Source: a bacterium
GTDB taxonomy: Bacteria > Desulfobacterota > Deferrisomatia > Deferrisomatales > Deferrisomataceae
Direction of reading: 5' to 3'
DNA length: 53,165 bases
NCBI GenBank assembly: GCA_027021615.1
Contig: JALUTY010000030.1
Coordinates: 1 to 53,165 of the forward strand
Below, one piece after another: positions 19,588 to 29,051 of the stretch. The number at the start of each line of letters is the position of its first letter. Position 1 is the first letter of the stretch. A program made the translations under genes and the position numbers. Below the pieces are notes generated by a model that saw only the letters and a program-made list of their open reading frames with translations, was not told where the DNA came from and made no database searches.

Positions 19588-19603
19588 TGGCACAGGGGTT
19601 GCT
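19588..19603 (+). promoter_or_regulatory. Sigma-54 promoter of pilA
   Basis: TGGCAC at 19588-19593, five bases, then TTGCT at 19599-19603 match the -24/-12 consensus with its GG and GC dinucleotides at correct spacing. Transcription should start near 19614. PilR, encoded at 12410-13783, is the obvious activator. Confidence 0.9.
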
Positions 19604-19802
19604 ATTAAAGCGGGCGAACCCGGAGGACGATGAGTAGCCCGAAGGCTTTCTGGCGAACACGAACCCACGGATGGGGGGAAGGAGGTAGGAACCCGAGGAT
19701 GACGCCACCCGAGACGTAGACCCAACCCGAAGGGAGCTTGTGCTCCTGACGACCGCAGACCCGCACGATCGAGACCCAACCCACAACGCAGGAGGACAGA
19801 CC
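19604..19802 (+). promoter_or_regulatory. Long pilA leader, possible leader peptide
   Basis: About 190 bases separate the predicted transcription start from pilA. A 29-codon reading frame begins with ATG at 19630 behind GGAGG and ends at 19719. The motif AGACCCAACCC occurs twice (19718-19728 and 19772-19782). The pilA ribosome binding site AGGAGG lies just before 19803. I looked for the conserved GEMM (cyclic dinucleotide) riboswitch core known ahead of Geobacter pilA and did not find it. Confidence 0.4.
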
Positions 19803-20237
19803 ATGATCCGCAGAATCCGCACCAAGATGAAGGACCGCAAGGGCTTCACCCTGATCGAGCTCATGATCGTCGTGGCCATCCTGGGCATCCTGGCCGCCGT
19901 GGCGATCCCGCAGTACCTGAACTACATCGCACGATCGAAGGAGAACACGGCCAAAGCGAACTACGACACCGCCGTGGCCCTGGTGAAGAGCGAGTTCGCC
20001 AAGGCTGCTGCCGGTGAAGACGCGGACACCGCTGTCGTGGACACCCTGAACGCCGGAGACAAGAAGAATCCCTTCAACGCCAGCGAAGACGCGTTCGTGA
20101 GCGGCAGCACCGTCCACAAGGGTCAGGTGGCCATCAGCAACACCAACCTCAAGGCGCTGTACAGCGGCTCGACCAACGCCGTCGTATACGGGAACTGGAA
20201 CGGGACCAGCACCAACACCACCATCGTGCCCGAGTAA
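19803..20237 (+). CDS. pilA: Major type IV pilin PilA
   Basis: 144 residues with a class III prepilin signal: a short basic leader ending KDRKG, then [20 protein letters not shown]. PilD-type cleavage before Phe would leave a mature pilin of about 130 residues with Glu5. Two in-frame ATGs (19803 and 19827) could both start translation; the first has the stronger AGGAGG. Mature aromatics are at about 1, 24, 27, 40 and 51, close to the spacing of Geobacter conductive pilins, but here a full C-terminal head is fused rather than split off. There is no Cys pair for the usual C-terminal disulfide. A strong terminator follows. Confidence 0.95.
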   Translation: MIRRIRTKMKDRKGFTLIELMIVVAILGILAAVAIPQYLNYIARSKENTAKANYDTAVALVKSEFAKAAAGEDADTAVVDTLNAGDKKNPFNASEDAFVSGSTVHKGQVAISNTNLKALYSGSTNAVVYGNWNGTSTNTTIVPE

Positions 20238-20246
20238 GCGGTGCCA

Positions 20247-20287
20247 ATGGGCCGGGCGGCCCCGTGGCCGCCCGGCCCATTTTTCTT
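20247..20287 (+). terminator. Rho-independent terminator after pilA
   Basis: A 15-bp perfect stem (20247-20261 with 20266-20280) and a CCGT loop are followed by TTTTTCTTT. It should isolate abundant pilA mRNA from the downstream pilin genes. Confidence 0.95.
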
Positions 20288-20307
20288 TCGGGTGCAGGGT
20301 ACACGCC

Positions 20308-20727
20308 ATGGACCGGCGCAAAGGCTTCACTCTGATCGAGTTGATGATCGTGGTGGCGATCCTGGGCATCCTCTCAGCGATTGCCATCCCCCAGTACCTT
20401 AGATATATCTCAAGAAGCAAAGACAACGTCATAAAGAACAATTTCTTGACCGCCGTTGGGTTGATTCGCAACGAGATCAGCAAACGAAACGCAGGAGAAC
20501 TAAACTATCTCGACACTCCAGATGAGTTCGCAAATACTTTGAACAGCGGAGGGAAAAAAAGCGTCTATGACGACAGCTCTCCAGCGTTTGCTACCAGCGG
20601 CAGCGCTCCCGGCACCGTGGTAATTACGAAGGACGCAACGGCGACACCTCCTACATATCAGGTCACTGCATACGACAAAAACGGCTCCCCAATCTCAGGC
20701 AACACGATCACCATCGTTTTGGAGTGA
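20308..20727 (+). CDS. Second type IV pilin (PilA paralog)
   Basis: 139 residues beginning MDRRKG then [20 protein letters not shown], a class III prepilin signal. The organisation parallels PilA: the same IPQYL-YI-RSK helix, a variable head, and an ending NTITIVLE against NTTIVPE in PilA. That suggests duplication and divergence. Codon use is visibly more AT-rich than in PilA (many ATA, AAA, AGA codons in 20400-20530), so the copy may have come from elsewhere. Four bases separate it from the next pilin. It sits behind the pilA terminator and may be a minor or alternative pilin. Confidence 0.9.
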   Translation: MDRRKGFTLIELMIVVAILGILSAIAIPQYLRYISRSKDNVIKNNFLTAVGLIRNEISKRNAGELNYLDTPDEFANTLNSGGKKSVYDDSSPAFATSGSAPGTVVITKDATATPPTYQVTAYDKNGSPISGNTITIVLE

Positions 20728-20731
20728 CAAG

Positions 20732-21127
20732 ATGGACAGGAAGGGGTTCACGCTAGTAGAGCTCATGATCGTAGTGGCTATCTTGGGGATACTAGCCGCC
20801 GTGGCGGTGCCCATGTACAGGAATTACATCAGCACATCTAAGAGGTCAGAGGCGAAAGCCAACCTGGAGACCATACGCCTCTTAGAGGAGCAGTATTACG
20901 CAGACCACAAAACGTACCTCGCAGGGGCTGACACCCAAGCCCTCATCGACAACCTTCCGGGGTTCGAACCAGGCGACCCGGACGATCTCTACTACACATA
21001 TAGAGTGACGGCCGGCAGCACCGGTTCCATCTCCACGTCGTTCAAGGCGACCGCGAGCCCGAAGGCGAGCTCTCCCTCGGGAGCGCTCACGATCGACGAC
21101 AAGAACCAAAAAACAGGCCCGTGGTGA
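20732..21127 (+). CDS. PilE-like minor type IV pilin
   Basis: 131 residues with leader MDRKG and then [20 protein letters not shown]. The helix continues [20 protein letters not shown] and the head has [11 protein letters not shown] and LYYTYRV, patterns typical of PilE-type minor pilins. It is probably a pilus-tip or priming subunit. It begins 4 bases after the preceding pilin gene and overlaps the start of the next reading frame. The C-terminus ends KTGPW without the Cys pair common in minor pilins. Confidence 0.88.
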   Translation: MDRKGFTLVELMIVVAILGILAAVAVPMYRNYISTSKRSEAKANLETIRLLEEQYYADHKTYLAGADTQALIDNLPGFEPGDPDDLYYTYRVTAGSTGSISTSFKATASPKASSPSGALTIDDKNQKTGPW

Positions 21128-23367
21128 AGCACGCACGGCACGTCGGCCGACCGCGATCCGGCTTCCTCAAGGCTTCCCCCTTCTTTTGCACCTCCTCCAC
21201 GGCTAACGAGTCACCCGTGCGTAGGTTTCTGGCCGACCGCATTCCCTTGGCACCGCTCGCTCCCCGCTCCCAACCGTGGGCCGCGGCGCTGCTAATTGGG
21301 ATGTACGCCGCACTGTTCCTGGCTCTCCCCATCCACGCGGGCGACACCGATCTGTGGTACCACCTGAACAGCGGGCGATACTTTGTAGAGAACGGTGCAC
21401 TCCCGGATCACAGTTTCTTTAGCTTCGTGAGCCCCCCCAGGCCGTGGGTAGACTATTTTTGGTTTTTCCAATTAGTGGTCTACGGAGTTTACAGCGCATG
21501 GGGCTACGCGGGTCTCGTAGTCCTCAGGGCTACTGTATTCACAGCAGCCCTTGCCACGGCCGCGCTCCTCTACCCTCGAGACGAGACCGGGCGCCCACAA
21601 CCAGGGCTGTGCATCGGCATCACCTTGCTCGCTTTCTTCCTTTTCTCCCGGTACACGCTCGTGCGGCCCCATACCCTCTCGTACCTGCTCGTGCTGGTGT
21701 TTCTCTGGGTGCTGGAGCGACGTCCCAGATGGAGGCCCTTGCTTCCAGCTCTCGCGGTGTTTTGGGTGAACGTGCACGGCATCACCTACCCCGTGCTGTA
21801 CGCGATTGCGGGCGCGTATCTCGCCGAGGAGATGTGGCAGCGGCTACGAGCCGGAAAAAAAGCACCGGGCGTCCAGGCGGCAACCCTGATGCTCTGCTTT
21901 CTCGCGCCACTCGCAACCCCTCACGGCAGCGCACTGCTGAGACTACCTTTTGTGCCGACAGAATTCGCCCGCGAATACATCAACGAGCTTCAACCGATTC
22001 CCCTGGGGCATTGGTTCGACTTTGGCGTAGCAGGGATGGTTCCCGATCAGGGGGCAGCGTTCGTGCTGCTGGCCCTCGCAACATTGGCCGGCCTTTACCA
22101 ATCCTTTCGCTCCAAAAAAGTCAGGATTTCTCATCTCCTACTGCTCCTAGCGGGCGCGGTCCTGCTCGTTCGAGGCGCCCGATTTCGGTACGAGTTCGTT
22201 CTGCTCTCACTCCCCTTCGCTCTTTCCGAGGGTGGGCTCCCAGCATTGGGACGGTTCGTGCGTCGATCCGGTGCACGACTCGTGGCGGTTGCTTTGTTCC
22301 TGATGCTCGCAAACGGGCTCTTCGTACACGCGGCGTTGGTGAACCGGGGAGCATGGCCGTTTGATCCCAAGAACTTGCCCGTGGGCGTGTGCAGATTTCT
22401 CCAGCAGGAGGCGCGCGGTGGTACGCTGTTGCAGCACCCGAACCTGGGCGGCTATTACCAGTGGGCTTTGGGGAGTCGGTTTCGCATCTACATGGACATG
22501 GAGGTCCCTTTTCTGTTCACCGACGAAGACATGTTCCTCGCTACACATATGATTGAAGATCCTAAGATCTTCGGCCTACTCGTGTCTCAGTACTCTCCTC
22601 GGTTCGTTGCCATTCCTTTAGGAGCAAAAGCCTTTCAGGAGAAAGTTCTCCCGAAGTTCAGACAATATAAACCGATTTTTTTTGACAACTCCTCTGTACT
22701 GTTTGTAGACGCCAACCAAGAGCCCGGCCTGGCCAGAAAGTTTGAGCTGCGAGAGGTCCGCCCCTTCGATCTCGCCGGACGTAAAATGGATCAGCTCTTG
22801 GAAGGAGCGGATCAAGCAGGGTTCCGAAACGAAATCCAGCGCGTTCTCGAGATCCATCCCGAGAACGGTCTGGCCAACCAGATCATGGCGATGTGGATGC
22901 TGCGCCAAAAAGAGTACGGGAAAGCCTTGCGTTACGCCGATCAAGTGGCGGCTTGGTTCCCGGCGTCTCCACGGGGGCACAAGCTTCGGGGAGATGCTCT
23001 GCGGGGCCTGAAACGCTTTGACGAAGCTCTCGAGGCGTACCGGCAGGCGACCCGCCACTCAGATGGGCCCGTAGCCGAGGCCGCGTGGCGCCAGATGGGG
23101 CTCATCTATGCCGAGACCGGGGACGCAAAGCAAGCCTACCGTTGTTTCTCCCGGTCCATTTTCCCTTACCGACCTACCACAAATCACAAGGACCTCTACT
23201 TTCTCGGCACGGCAGCCTTTCTGGCAGACCGCCTCCCGGAGGCGTACACCCTCTTGCGCCTTGCCCGCTACAAGCTTCCACCCGGAGATTCCGAGTGGCG
23301 TAGCCGCGTGGAACGCCAGCTCCGGCTGGTCGAGGCCCAGACGCGGAAACAGGAGAGGTTTCCGTGA
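21121..23367 (+). CDS. Polytopic membrane protein with C-terminal TPR repeats
   Basis: Up to 748 residues. About ten hydrophobic segments occupy residues 55-410, with [14 protein letters not shown] and WVDYFWFFQ in the first large loop, and tetratricopeptide-like helices follow from about 580 ([28 protein letters not shown]). The architecture resembles glycosyltransferase-C-like proteins found with pilin glycosylation genes, but I see no clear catalytic motif. The start is uncertain: GTG at 21121 or 21124 overlaps the pilin stop, and GTG at 21217 begins VRRFLADRI just before the first membrane segment. The stop overlaps the methyltransferase start. The DNA is more AT-rich than the chromosomal background here. 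Confidence 0.75.
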   Translation: MVKHARHVGRPRSGFLKASPFFCTSSTANESPVRRFLADRIPLAPLAPRSQPWAAALLIGMYAALFLALPIHAGDTDLWYHLNSGRYFVENGALPDHSFFSFVSPPRPWVDYFWFFQLVVYGVYSAWGYAGLVVLRATVFTAALATAALLYPRDETGRPQPGLCIGITLLAFFLFSRYTLVRPHTLSYLLVLVFLWVLERRPRWRPLLPALAVFWVNVHGITYPVLYAIAGAYLAEEMWQRLRAGKKAPGVQAATLMLCFLAPLATPHGSALLRLPFVPTEFAREYINELQPIPLGHWFDFGVAGMVPDQGAAFVLLALATLAGLYQSFRSKKVRISHLLLLLAGAVLLVRGARFRYEFVLLSLPFALSEGGLPALGRFVRRSGARLVAVALFLMLANGLFVHAALVNRGAWPFDPKNLPVGVCRFLQQEARGGTLLQHPNLGGYYQWALGSRFRIYMDMEVPFLFTDEDMFLATHMIEDPKIFGLLVSQYSPRFVAIPLGAKAFQEKVLPKFRQYKPIFFDNSSVLFVDANQEPGLARKFELREVRPFDLAGRKMDQLLEGADQAGFRNEIQRVLEIHPENGLANQIMAMWMLRQKEYGKALRYADQVAAWFPASPRGHKLRGDALRGLKRFDEALEAYRQATRHSDGPVAEAAWRQMGLIYAETGDAKQAYRCFSRSIFPYRPTTNHKDLYFLGTAAFLADRLPEAYTLLRLARYKLPPGDSEWRSRVERQLRLVEAQTRKQERFP

Positions 23368-24080
23368 ACGAGATCATCTCGCGATACTACGAAGGCCGGG
23401 ACCTCGAAGCGATGTCGTGTGCAGAAAACTATCACCGCTGGATCTTCGAAGGGTTCCGCCCACATATGGGACGCCGAATCCTGGAGGTGGGAGCCGGGTG
23501 CGGCAACTTTACGAGTCGGCTTCTGGAGACCGACCCTGAGTGGCTCGTGGCGGTCGAGCCTTCTTCGAACCTTTGCAGGCTGCTGGTGGAACGATACGGG
23601 AACCTTTCCCATGTGCGGGTGGTAGGCGGGTACCTTCCCGATGGCCTCCGACAATGCCCTGCGCCCCCGGACACCATGGTGTACGTGAACGTGCTAGAGC
23701 ACGTGGAGGACGACCGGGGAGAGCTCGCGACCGCCTTCGCAAGCCTAACGCCTGGGGGCTGCCTCTGCATCCTGGTCCCTGCGCTCCCCTTTCTCTACGG
23801 AAACTTCGATCAAGCCGTGGGGCATTTGCGCCGATACAGGAAAAAGGATCTGGAACGCAAGGTCTCCGAGGCCGGGTTCGAGGTCCTCGAATCCAGGTAT
23901 TTCGACCTCGCCGGTGTGCTTCCGTGGTGGTTCGCATATCGCGTGCTCAGACGGACCGCCTTGAACCCCGCTCAGGTCGCCATTTATGACCGGTTTTGCG
24001 TTCCCGTGACTCGGGTGATCGAAAGGATGTGTCCCCCCCCCGTAGGGAAGAACGTGTTCCTCGTGGCGCGCCGACACTAG
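23364..24080 (+). CDS. Class I SAM-dependent methyltransferase
   Basis: 238 residues. Motif I for S-adenosylmethionine reads [12 protein letters not shown] near residue 39, with VAVEPS near 62 as the acidic end of strand 2 and [13 protein letters not shown] near 107 as motif IV. This is a small-molecule or sugar-lipid type methyltransferase (UbiG/Methyltransf_11-like). The start is GTG at 23364, overlapping the upstream stop. With glycosyltransferases on both sides, it may methylate a glycan or lipid-linked sugar. Substrate is unknown. Confidence 0.88.
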   Translation: MNEIISRYYEGRDLEAMSCAENYHRWIFEGFRPHMGRRILEVGAGCGNFTSRLLETDPEWLVAVEPSSNLCRLLVERYGNLSHVRVVGGYLPDGLRQCPAPPDTMVYVNVLEHVEDDRGELATAFASLTPGGCLCILVPALPFLYGNFDQAVGHLRRYRKKDLERKVSEAGFEVLESRYFDLAGVLPWWFAYRVLRRTALNPAQVAIYDRFCVPVTRVIERMCPPPVGKNVFLVARRH

Positions 24081-24100
24081 CGCTTACCCGGAGGACGAAC

Positions 24101-25330
24101 ATGGAGATGGAGAAGGATGGAGCCATCCCTCTGCTGACCGTTGTGGTGCCCTGCTACAACGAAGAGACGACCCTCGAGAACTGTATCTCGCGCGTCCTGG
24201 AGCTTGAGGAGCGAGGGATTGCTCTGGAGATCATCATCGTTGACGATGCCTCCGTGGACCGAAGCGCTCTGGTGGCCGAGGCCATAGCGCGGCGGTGCCC
24301 CCAGGTCCGGGTCCTACGACACGAGAGGAACCGCGGCAAGGGAGCGGCCTTGCGCACAGGTTTTAAGGAGGCCAAGGGGCGGTTCGTGGCCGTTCAGGAC
24401 GCAGACCTGGAGTACAACCCGCTGGAGCTCGCGGACCTGCTGGAACCGCTTCTATCCGACCGAGCAGATGTAGTGTATGGATCCCGTTTCTTGGGAGGGC
24501 GGCCTCATCGGGTGCTCTACTTCTGGCACTCTATAGGGAACGCGTTCCTAACCCTCGTCTCGAACATGTTCACAGATCTCAACTTGACCGACATGGAGAC
24601 CTGCTACAAGGTTTTCCGCCGAGATGTTATTCAGAGCCTTGAGATCGAGGAGGATCGATTCGGATTCGAGCCGGAGGTCACAGCCAAGATCGCACACGCC
24701 GGGTGGAGAGTGTACGAGATGGGCATCTCGTACCACGGCCGAACCTATTCCGAGGGGAAGAAAATCGGTTGGAAGGATGGGGTGCGTGCCCTCTACTGCA
24801 TTTTCAGGTACAACGCACGGCACCTTCCTCTTCCGATGCAGTTCTTGGTCTATCTGTTTATCGGTGGCGTGGCCGCCGCTTCCAACATCGCGATTTTCGC
24901 CGGGTTGTCGGCCGCGGGTCTTCCGATAACCCCGGCGATCGTCATCGCGTTCTTCTTGGCCGCGGCATTGAACTATCTGCTGTGCATCATCATCTTGTTC
25001 CGACACAAGGCACGTTGGAGCTCCGCAACGGAAGTCCTGGTGTACACGGCCGTCGTTTTGGGCGGCGCCGCGTTCGACTGGGCCGCCACGAGGGGTTTCA
25101 TGGCTTCGGGACTGCCGGCGGTGGCCTCCAAGGCGGCTGCCGCGGTCGCCGGCGTTCTCTACAACTTCCTGGCGCGCCGGTACCTCGTGTTCCCGGAAAA
25201 ACGGCCGGCGCCGATCCCCTCCGGGCAGAGCCCTGGGCAAGAGGAGGCAGGGGCGGCCCCGCTGCGCTTTTCCGACCGGCAAGCCGATCTTCCTACCGCG
25301 GCAGAGGGCGGATCCAGCAACCACTATTGA
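24101..25330 (+). CDS. GT2 glycosyltransferase fused to a GtrA-like membrane domain
   Basis: 409 residues. The N-terminal GT-A domain (about 1-235) is of the polyprenyl-phosphate mannose/glucose synthase type, with [26 protein letters not shown] and the metal-binding [10 protein letters not shown]. The C-terminal third has four membrane helices of the GtrA type ([19 protein letters not shown] onward to [10 protein letters not shown]). Such fusions make a lipid-linked monosaccharide and may help flip it for protein or surface glycosylation. The ATG at 24101 follows GGAGG and begins the homologous region. The last gene of the forward pilin block, it ends four bases before the MITE-like element. 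Confidence 0.9.
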   Translation: MEMEKDGAIPLLTVVVPCYNEETTLENCISRVLELEERGIALEIIIVDDASVDRSALVAEAIARRCPQVRVLRHERNRGKGAALRTGFKEAKGRFVAVQDADLEYNPLELADLLEPLLSDRADVVYGSRFLGGRPHRVLYFWHSIGNAFLTLVSNMFTDLNLTDMETCYKVFRRDVIQSLEIEEDRFGFEPEVTAKIAHAGWRVYEMGISYHGRTYSEGKKIGWKDGVRALYCIFRYNARHLPLPMQFLVYLFIGGVAAASNIAIFAGLSAAGLPITPAIVIAFFLAAALNYLLCIIILFRHKARWSSATEVLVYTAVVLGGAAFDWAATRGFMASGLPAVASKAAAAVAGVLYNFLARRYLVFPEKRPAPIPSGQSPGQEEAGAAPLRFSDRQADLPTAAEGGSSNHY

Positions 25331-25333
25331 CCC

Positions 25334-25560
25334 GGCCACGAAATAGGCGCTGCCGTCCCCTGATCGGGGGACCTACCGGAGGGCCGAGGGCGACCCCTTC
25401 GCTCGCCACTGTCAAGGCCGGCGGAGTTTGTCACATTTTCACCGAAATAACTGGTTGTTCCGTTTGTGATCTGGGGTCTGGAGGCGGGTCCGGCGCCCGG
25501 CCGGAGGCAGATTCTTTGCCCTTGCCCCGCCCCCCGAGGAAGCGCGCCGATTTTGTCGCC
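25334..25560. mobile_element. MITE-like element, copy 1
   Basis: A 227-bp non-coding element. The left end GGCCACGAAATAGGCGCTGC and the inverted right end GGCGACAAAATCGGCGCGCT match as terminal inverted repeats. Internal blocks shared with the 27625 copy are CTGATCGGGGG, CCCCTTCGCTCGCC and GGAGGCAG. There is no transposase gene. I could not see a clear target duplication. Confidence 0.6.
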
Positions 25561-25649
25561 GGGTTCATGGCACCGCGTGCTCGTCCGTTGACACGCACTC
25601 CGGACTGATCCGTGCCCCCATCCCGAAAAAAGCCTGTCTGGCCGCCGGG

Positions 25650-27596
25650 TCAATCCCGGTCCCCAGCTGCCTCCAGGCTCTGCCCGCCGCCACATTCTGC
25701 TTTCGTGTGGAGCCAGCGAAGGTTTGCCTGGGCGGTCGAGTGCCCCGGTGCCGTTGCGAGGGCTCGTAACAAATAGTTCTCCGCCTCCCTGCATCGACCC
25801 TGGCGAGCCACGGCCAACCCAATATTTGCCAAGACATCTGGGTCCGTACGGAATTTGCGCAAGGCCTCCTTCAACACCTCCTCGGCCTGGGCGTTCTGCC
25901 CCGTAAGGAGGAGCGCGGCCCCCAGATCACGAAGAACCGTGGCTCGATCGGCCGGATCTCCCTGTAGGGACCGAGTTAGAGCCGCAACCGCCTGCTCCCC
26001 GTACCCTTGCTGGAGGCGAATCCTGCCGAGCTCTGCGAGCAGTGCCACGTCCTCAGTGCCCTCCTCCAACGCCCTGAGGCACGCTTGGGCAGCCTCGTCG
26101 AGCTGGCCAACTGTGCTGAGGAGGCGACTCTTGAGCAGCAGAGCTTCCTTGTTGTCCGGGCGGCACTTCAGCAAAGCGTCCACCTCATCAAGCGCCTCTT
26201 GGAACCGTCCCAGCCCGGCCCAAGCGAGCGCGAGATTGTTGCGGGCTGCGAGGTAGCACGGGAAACGATCAAGCGCCTTTTCAAACAACCCAACCGCTTC
26301 TCGCAAACGTCCTTCTTGCGCCATCTCGATACCAAGGCCGTTTAGGGCCTGGACGTTTCTCTCAGGCTCCAGCCTCAATGCGTACCGGAAAAGAGTTTGC
26401 CCATCCCTCCAGTGACCGGTTTGCCCCCAGCTGACCGCCGCAAACACCCCCAAGGTCGCTGTCGCGCAAAATCTGCGCGCCCTCCGAGACAGAAGCCTCC
26501 CCCTCAACAAACCGACGGCGGCCAGCAGCAAGCCCGGCAACGCAAGATACTGGAACCGGTCTGCGGCAAACGGCCAGACGCCTCCCCTCTCCAAACCCAG
26601 GCCGGGGATGAGAAGAAAGAGATACCACAAGATCCCGAGCGTAACCGACGGGTTTGTCCGGCGGCACCGCCACGCGAGCACGAGCAGCGTCGTCCCCAAG
26701 ATCGCACTGGCCCACCCAGCCAAGGACAAATTTTCTGGCGGTGGGTACCAAAAACTGAGGCGTGTCGGCACAACGAATCTCTCAAAGAACGCCCCGATGG
26801 CGGCAACCGCTTCCACCGACCTCCGCGCCCAGGGGACCGCCGCGCCAGAGTAACGGATTCCGGCACTTTCCATGCCTGCAAGAGCAACATACGAGAGAAG
26901 TGAGCCTACCAGGAGAAGGGGCACCTTCTCCGCCAGCAACCGAACAGACCCTTCCCTGTCCGTGCGCCGCAGAGGCCACGCGTCCAGAGCCAGGAGCACC
27001 GCGGGCAAGGGGCCCGCTGCCGGCTTGGACGCCATCGCTAAGACGAAAAGCCCCATGACGCCGAGATACCGGGGTATCGTGGGGCGAGGAGCATACACGC
27101 GCAGATAGGCGAGCACAGAAAGAAACGCAAACGTGCCGCAAAGAAGAGTCTTACGTTCTGCAACCCAGGCCATGCTTTCCACCTGGAGCGGATGCAGCAA
27201 GAACAACGCCGCAATCACCCATGAAAGCCCCCTTTCATCCGTTATACAACGAACAATCCAGAACACCAGAAAAGAATTGACAGCGTGTACAAAAAGATTA
27301 ATAAGGTGCGCAGCGGCCGGGCTGGCTCCGAACACGTCCACCTCTACCATAAACGAGAGCCATGTGATCGGATGCCAGTACATGTACCTCGTGTTTATAA
27401 GAGCCCAGCGCAATCCCTTCCACGTGAACCCCAGGGGCACCCAGGTGTTGTCTGTCAGGTAGGCGTTGTCGTCCATTCCCAGGATAGAGAACCCCCCCAC
27501 TCGACCGTAGACCACAACCGCCAGTCCGAGGAGGCCAACGAACACAGCCATGTCCGTGTTCAGCCAGGACGATGACCTAGGGGTGCGTATGCTCAT
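25650..27596 (-). CDS. TMTC-like membrane protein with C-terminal TPR repeats (putative protein O-glycosyltransferase)
   Basis: 648 residues. The N-terminal 400 residues are membrane-embedded and match bacterial TMTC/PMT-like proteins: DDNAYLTDNTWVPLGFTW near residue 42, YWHPITWLSFMVEVDVFG near 73 and HPLQVESMAWVAERKTLL near 135. The acidic DD pair in the first periplasmic loop is where GT-C enzymes keep the catalytic Asp. TPR repeats follow from about 425. It could transfer a lipid-linked sugar to an exported protein such as pilin. No good ribosome binding site precedes 27596; the Met at 27551 is an alternative. The gene is flanked by direct copies of the MITE-like element. Confidence 0.8.
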   Translation of the reverse strand: MSIRTPRSSSWLNTDMAVFVGLLGLAVVVYGRVGGFSILGMDDNAYLTDNTWVPLGFTWKGLRWALINTRYMYWHPITWLSFMVEVDVFGASPAAAHLINLFVHAVNSFLVFWIVRCITDERGLSWVIAALFLLHPLQVESMAWVAERKTLLCGTFAFLSVLAYLRVYAPRPTIPRYLGVMGLFVLAMASKPAAGPLPAVLLALDAWPLRRTDREGSVRLLAEKVPLLLVGSLLSYVALAGMESAGIRYSGAAVPWARRSVEAVAAIGAFFERFVVPTRLSFWYPPPENLSLAGWASAILGTTLLVLAWRCRRTNPSVTLGILWYLFLLIPGLGLERGGVWPFAADRFQYLALPGLLLAAVGLLRGRLLSRRARRFCATATLGVFAAVSWGQTGHWRDGQTLFRYALRLEPERNVQALNGLGIEMAQEGRLREAVGLFEKALDRFPCYLAARNNLALAWAGLGRFQEALDEVDALLKCRPDNKEALLLKSRLLSTVGQLDEAAQACLRALEEGTEDVALLAELGRIRLQQGYGEQAVAALTRSLQGDPADRATVLRDLGAALLLTGQNAQAEEVLKEALRKFRTDPDVLANIGLAVARQGRCREAENYLLRALATAPGHSTAQANLRWLHTKAECGGGQSLEAAGDRD

Positions 27597-27624
27597 CAGA
27601 TCCGATCCATCTCATAAGCCAGTG

Positions 27625-27855
27625 GGTAAACAGGCGCGATTCCCTCCCTGATCGGGGGTAAAGGGCCTGTTGGAGAGCCGGGCGCAGCCCCTTCGCTCGC
27701 CGCGCAGCGCCTCGGATACTGGAACCGCGAAATGGCACCCATTCCACAGGGTCGTCATGAACCCCCCCTGCCGTGCCTGCGCGGCGGATCTCAACGCCCG
27801 GGCGGAGGCAGGTCCCTTGTCCCGCCCTCCGAGGTAACGCCCCTATTTTGTCGCC
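27625..27855. mobile_element. MITE-like element, copy 2
   Basis: About 231 bp in the same orientation as copy 1. It starts GGTAAACAGGCGCGATTCCC and its inverted right end reads GGCGACAAAATAGGGGCGTT. It shares CTGATCGGGGG, CCCCTTCGCTCGCC and GGAGGCAGGTCCCTTG blocks with the family. The right end overlaps the stop and last codons of the pilin-accessory gene at 27843. Confidence 0.6.
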
Positions 27856-28628
27856 GGTTTGATCGATGATGGAGGCCCCTCTGGGAGGAGGGCAAACCGC
27901 AGGGCTCCCTCGGTATCCAGAGCGAAGGTGAGGACGTCGTAGCTGCAGACCAAGGGCACGAGTAGCACACGGCCCGGCTCCAACCCCTTCTCCCGCACCC
28001 ATCGTTCCGCCTCCTCCGCCCATTTAGGCGCCCTCTCGCGCCAAGCGTCCAGAGTCAGAGGATACTCCCGGATGATACCGATGTTTTGGTCCGTCAGCCG
28101 CTCCATCAGGTCGCCCCGCAGGAACACCGGCCGGCCGGTTTGGAGAGCGGTCTTCCGGATGCGCTGGCGCTCGGCCTCGTCGGGGGGCATGCGGATCACG
28201 GCGTAGACCGGGGTCGTGTCCGCGTCCGCCAGGATCTTCTTGGCCTCGTCGCCCGCCAGGGGCAGGAGGTCCGCGCTCGCCGAGTAGAAGGCGCCGTCGG
28301 CGAACACCACCAGGGCCGTGCGCTGGGCCCCCACGGTCCATAGCCCCCACCCGAAGGCCACGGCCTGCAGGGCGCCGATCACGGAGTAGTCGAACACGAG
28401 GGCTTTTCGACTCTTGCGGGGGTTGTACACGACCAGGGTGAGCACAGGGCCCAGCACCAGATCCACCCCCACGATGAGCCGCAAGCCCTGCCAGCCCCCG
28501 TCGGCCACGAAGTAGGGCAGGGGAAACCACCGGCTCACGAACAGCCACAGCAGCAGGGCCATGGTGACCGCGCTCACCCCCAGATGGATGCAGAAGGCTC
28601 GTCCCTTCGGCCCGACGTTCAGCCCCAT
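27843..28628 (-). CDS. TfpX/TfpZ-family type IV pilin accessory protein
   Basis: 261 residues. The opening GRAFCIHLGVSAVTMALLLW and later YFVADGGWQGL, GVDLVLGPVLTLVVYNPRKS and LVFDYSVIGALQAVAFGWG match the four-helix core of TfpX/TfpZ proteins, which modulate pilin surface level or modification in Pseudomonas and related bacteria. The C-terminal half is soluble. The start at 28628 follows GGAGGGAG; a longer frame exists but lacks homology. The last codons and stop fall within the end of the MITE-like element, so the C-terminus may be altered. It supports a pilin-linked role for this block. Confidence 0.82.
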   Translation of the reverse strand: MGLNVGPKGRAFCIHLGVSAVTMALLLWLFVSRWFPLPYFVADGGWQGLRLIVGVDLVLGPVLTLVVYNPRKSRKALVFDYSVIGALQAVAFGWGLWTVGAQRTALVVFADGAFYSASADLLPLAGDEAKKILADADTTPVYAVIRMPPDEAERQRIRKTALQTGRPVFLRGDLMERLTDQNIGIIREYPLTLDAWRERAPKWAEEAERWVREKGLEPGRVLLVPLVCSYDVLTFALDTEGALRFALLPEGPPSSIKPATK

Positions 28629-29051
28629 CGCACTCCCTCCGTCGGCGGATGCTGTGAACCATTTTCTTATCGGCTCAAGCACGTGAGGGATAACCCAGAG
28701 GGGGTCCGGGGAAAGCGGCTCCGATTGCGGCCGGGACGGTTCGATGGTAGGAGGGAGGCTCCTGAAACGACCAGTAGGAGAAAGCGAGGTGCGCGAGACG
28801 GTTCGGACGGTGGTCTGGGGAGTTGAGGCGGACAATGTCGGGGTCGGCTGCAGCCGGAGCGCATCGGAGAGCCGCCGGTCCCCTGGACTGAGCTCGATCC
28901 TCCCTGGGGCCCAGACCCCGATGGGGCTGGCCTAAAGGAGCACAAAGCCATGGTGCGGAATCCCCCCTTCTAGCGCCCGTACCAGGCCGGGCCGATCGGG
29001 TTCCAGCACTTCTGCTGCCGGTGTGAGGCTGCGCCGGATGACCCGCCAGAC
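28629..29051. other. Intergenic region between J-domain and pilin-accessory genes
   Basis: 423 bases. On the minus strand the J-domain reading frame continues in phase for 39 codons after its TAG at 29052, reading SLTPAAEVLEPDRPGLVRAL and ending at 28932. This could be a lost C-terminal extension. The remainder (28629-28930) holds nothing I recognise. Confidence 0.4.

Noticed and set aside
19604-19802. GEMM-type cyclic dinucleotide riboswitch ahead of pilA
   Set aside because: The conserved GGGACGCAAAGCC core and tetraloop receptor could not be found; only the long leader is clear.
25334-27855. Classical composite transposon
   Set aside because: Neither flanking element has a transposase and no target duplication is visible, so only a MITE-like relation is claimed.
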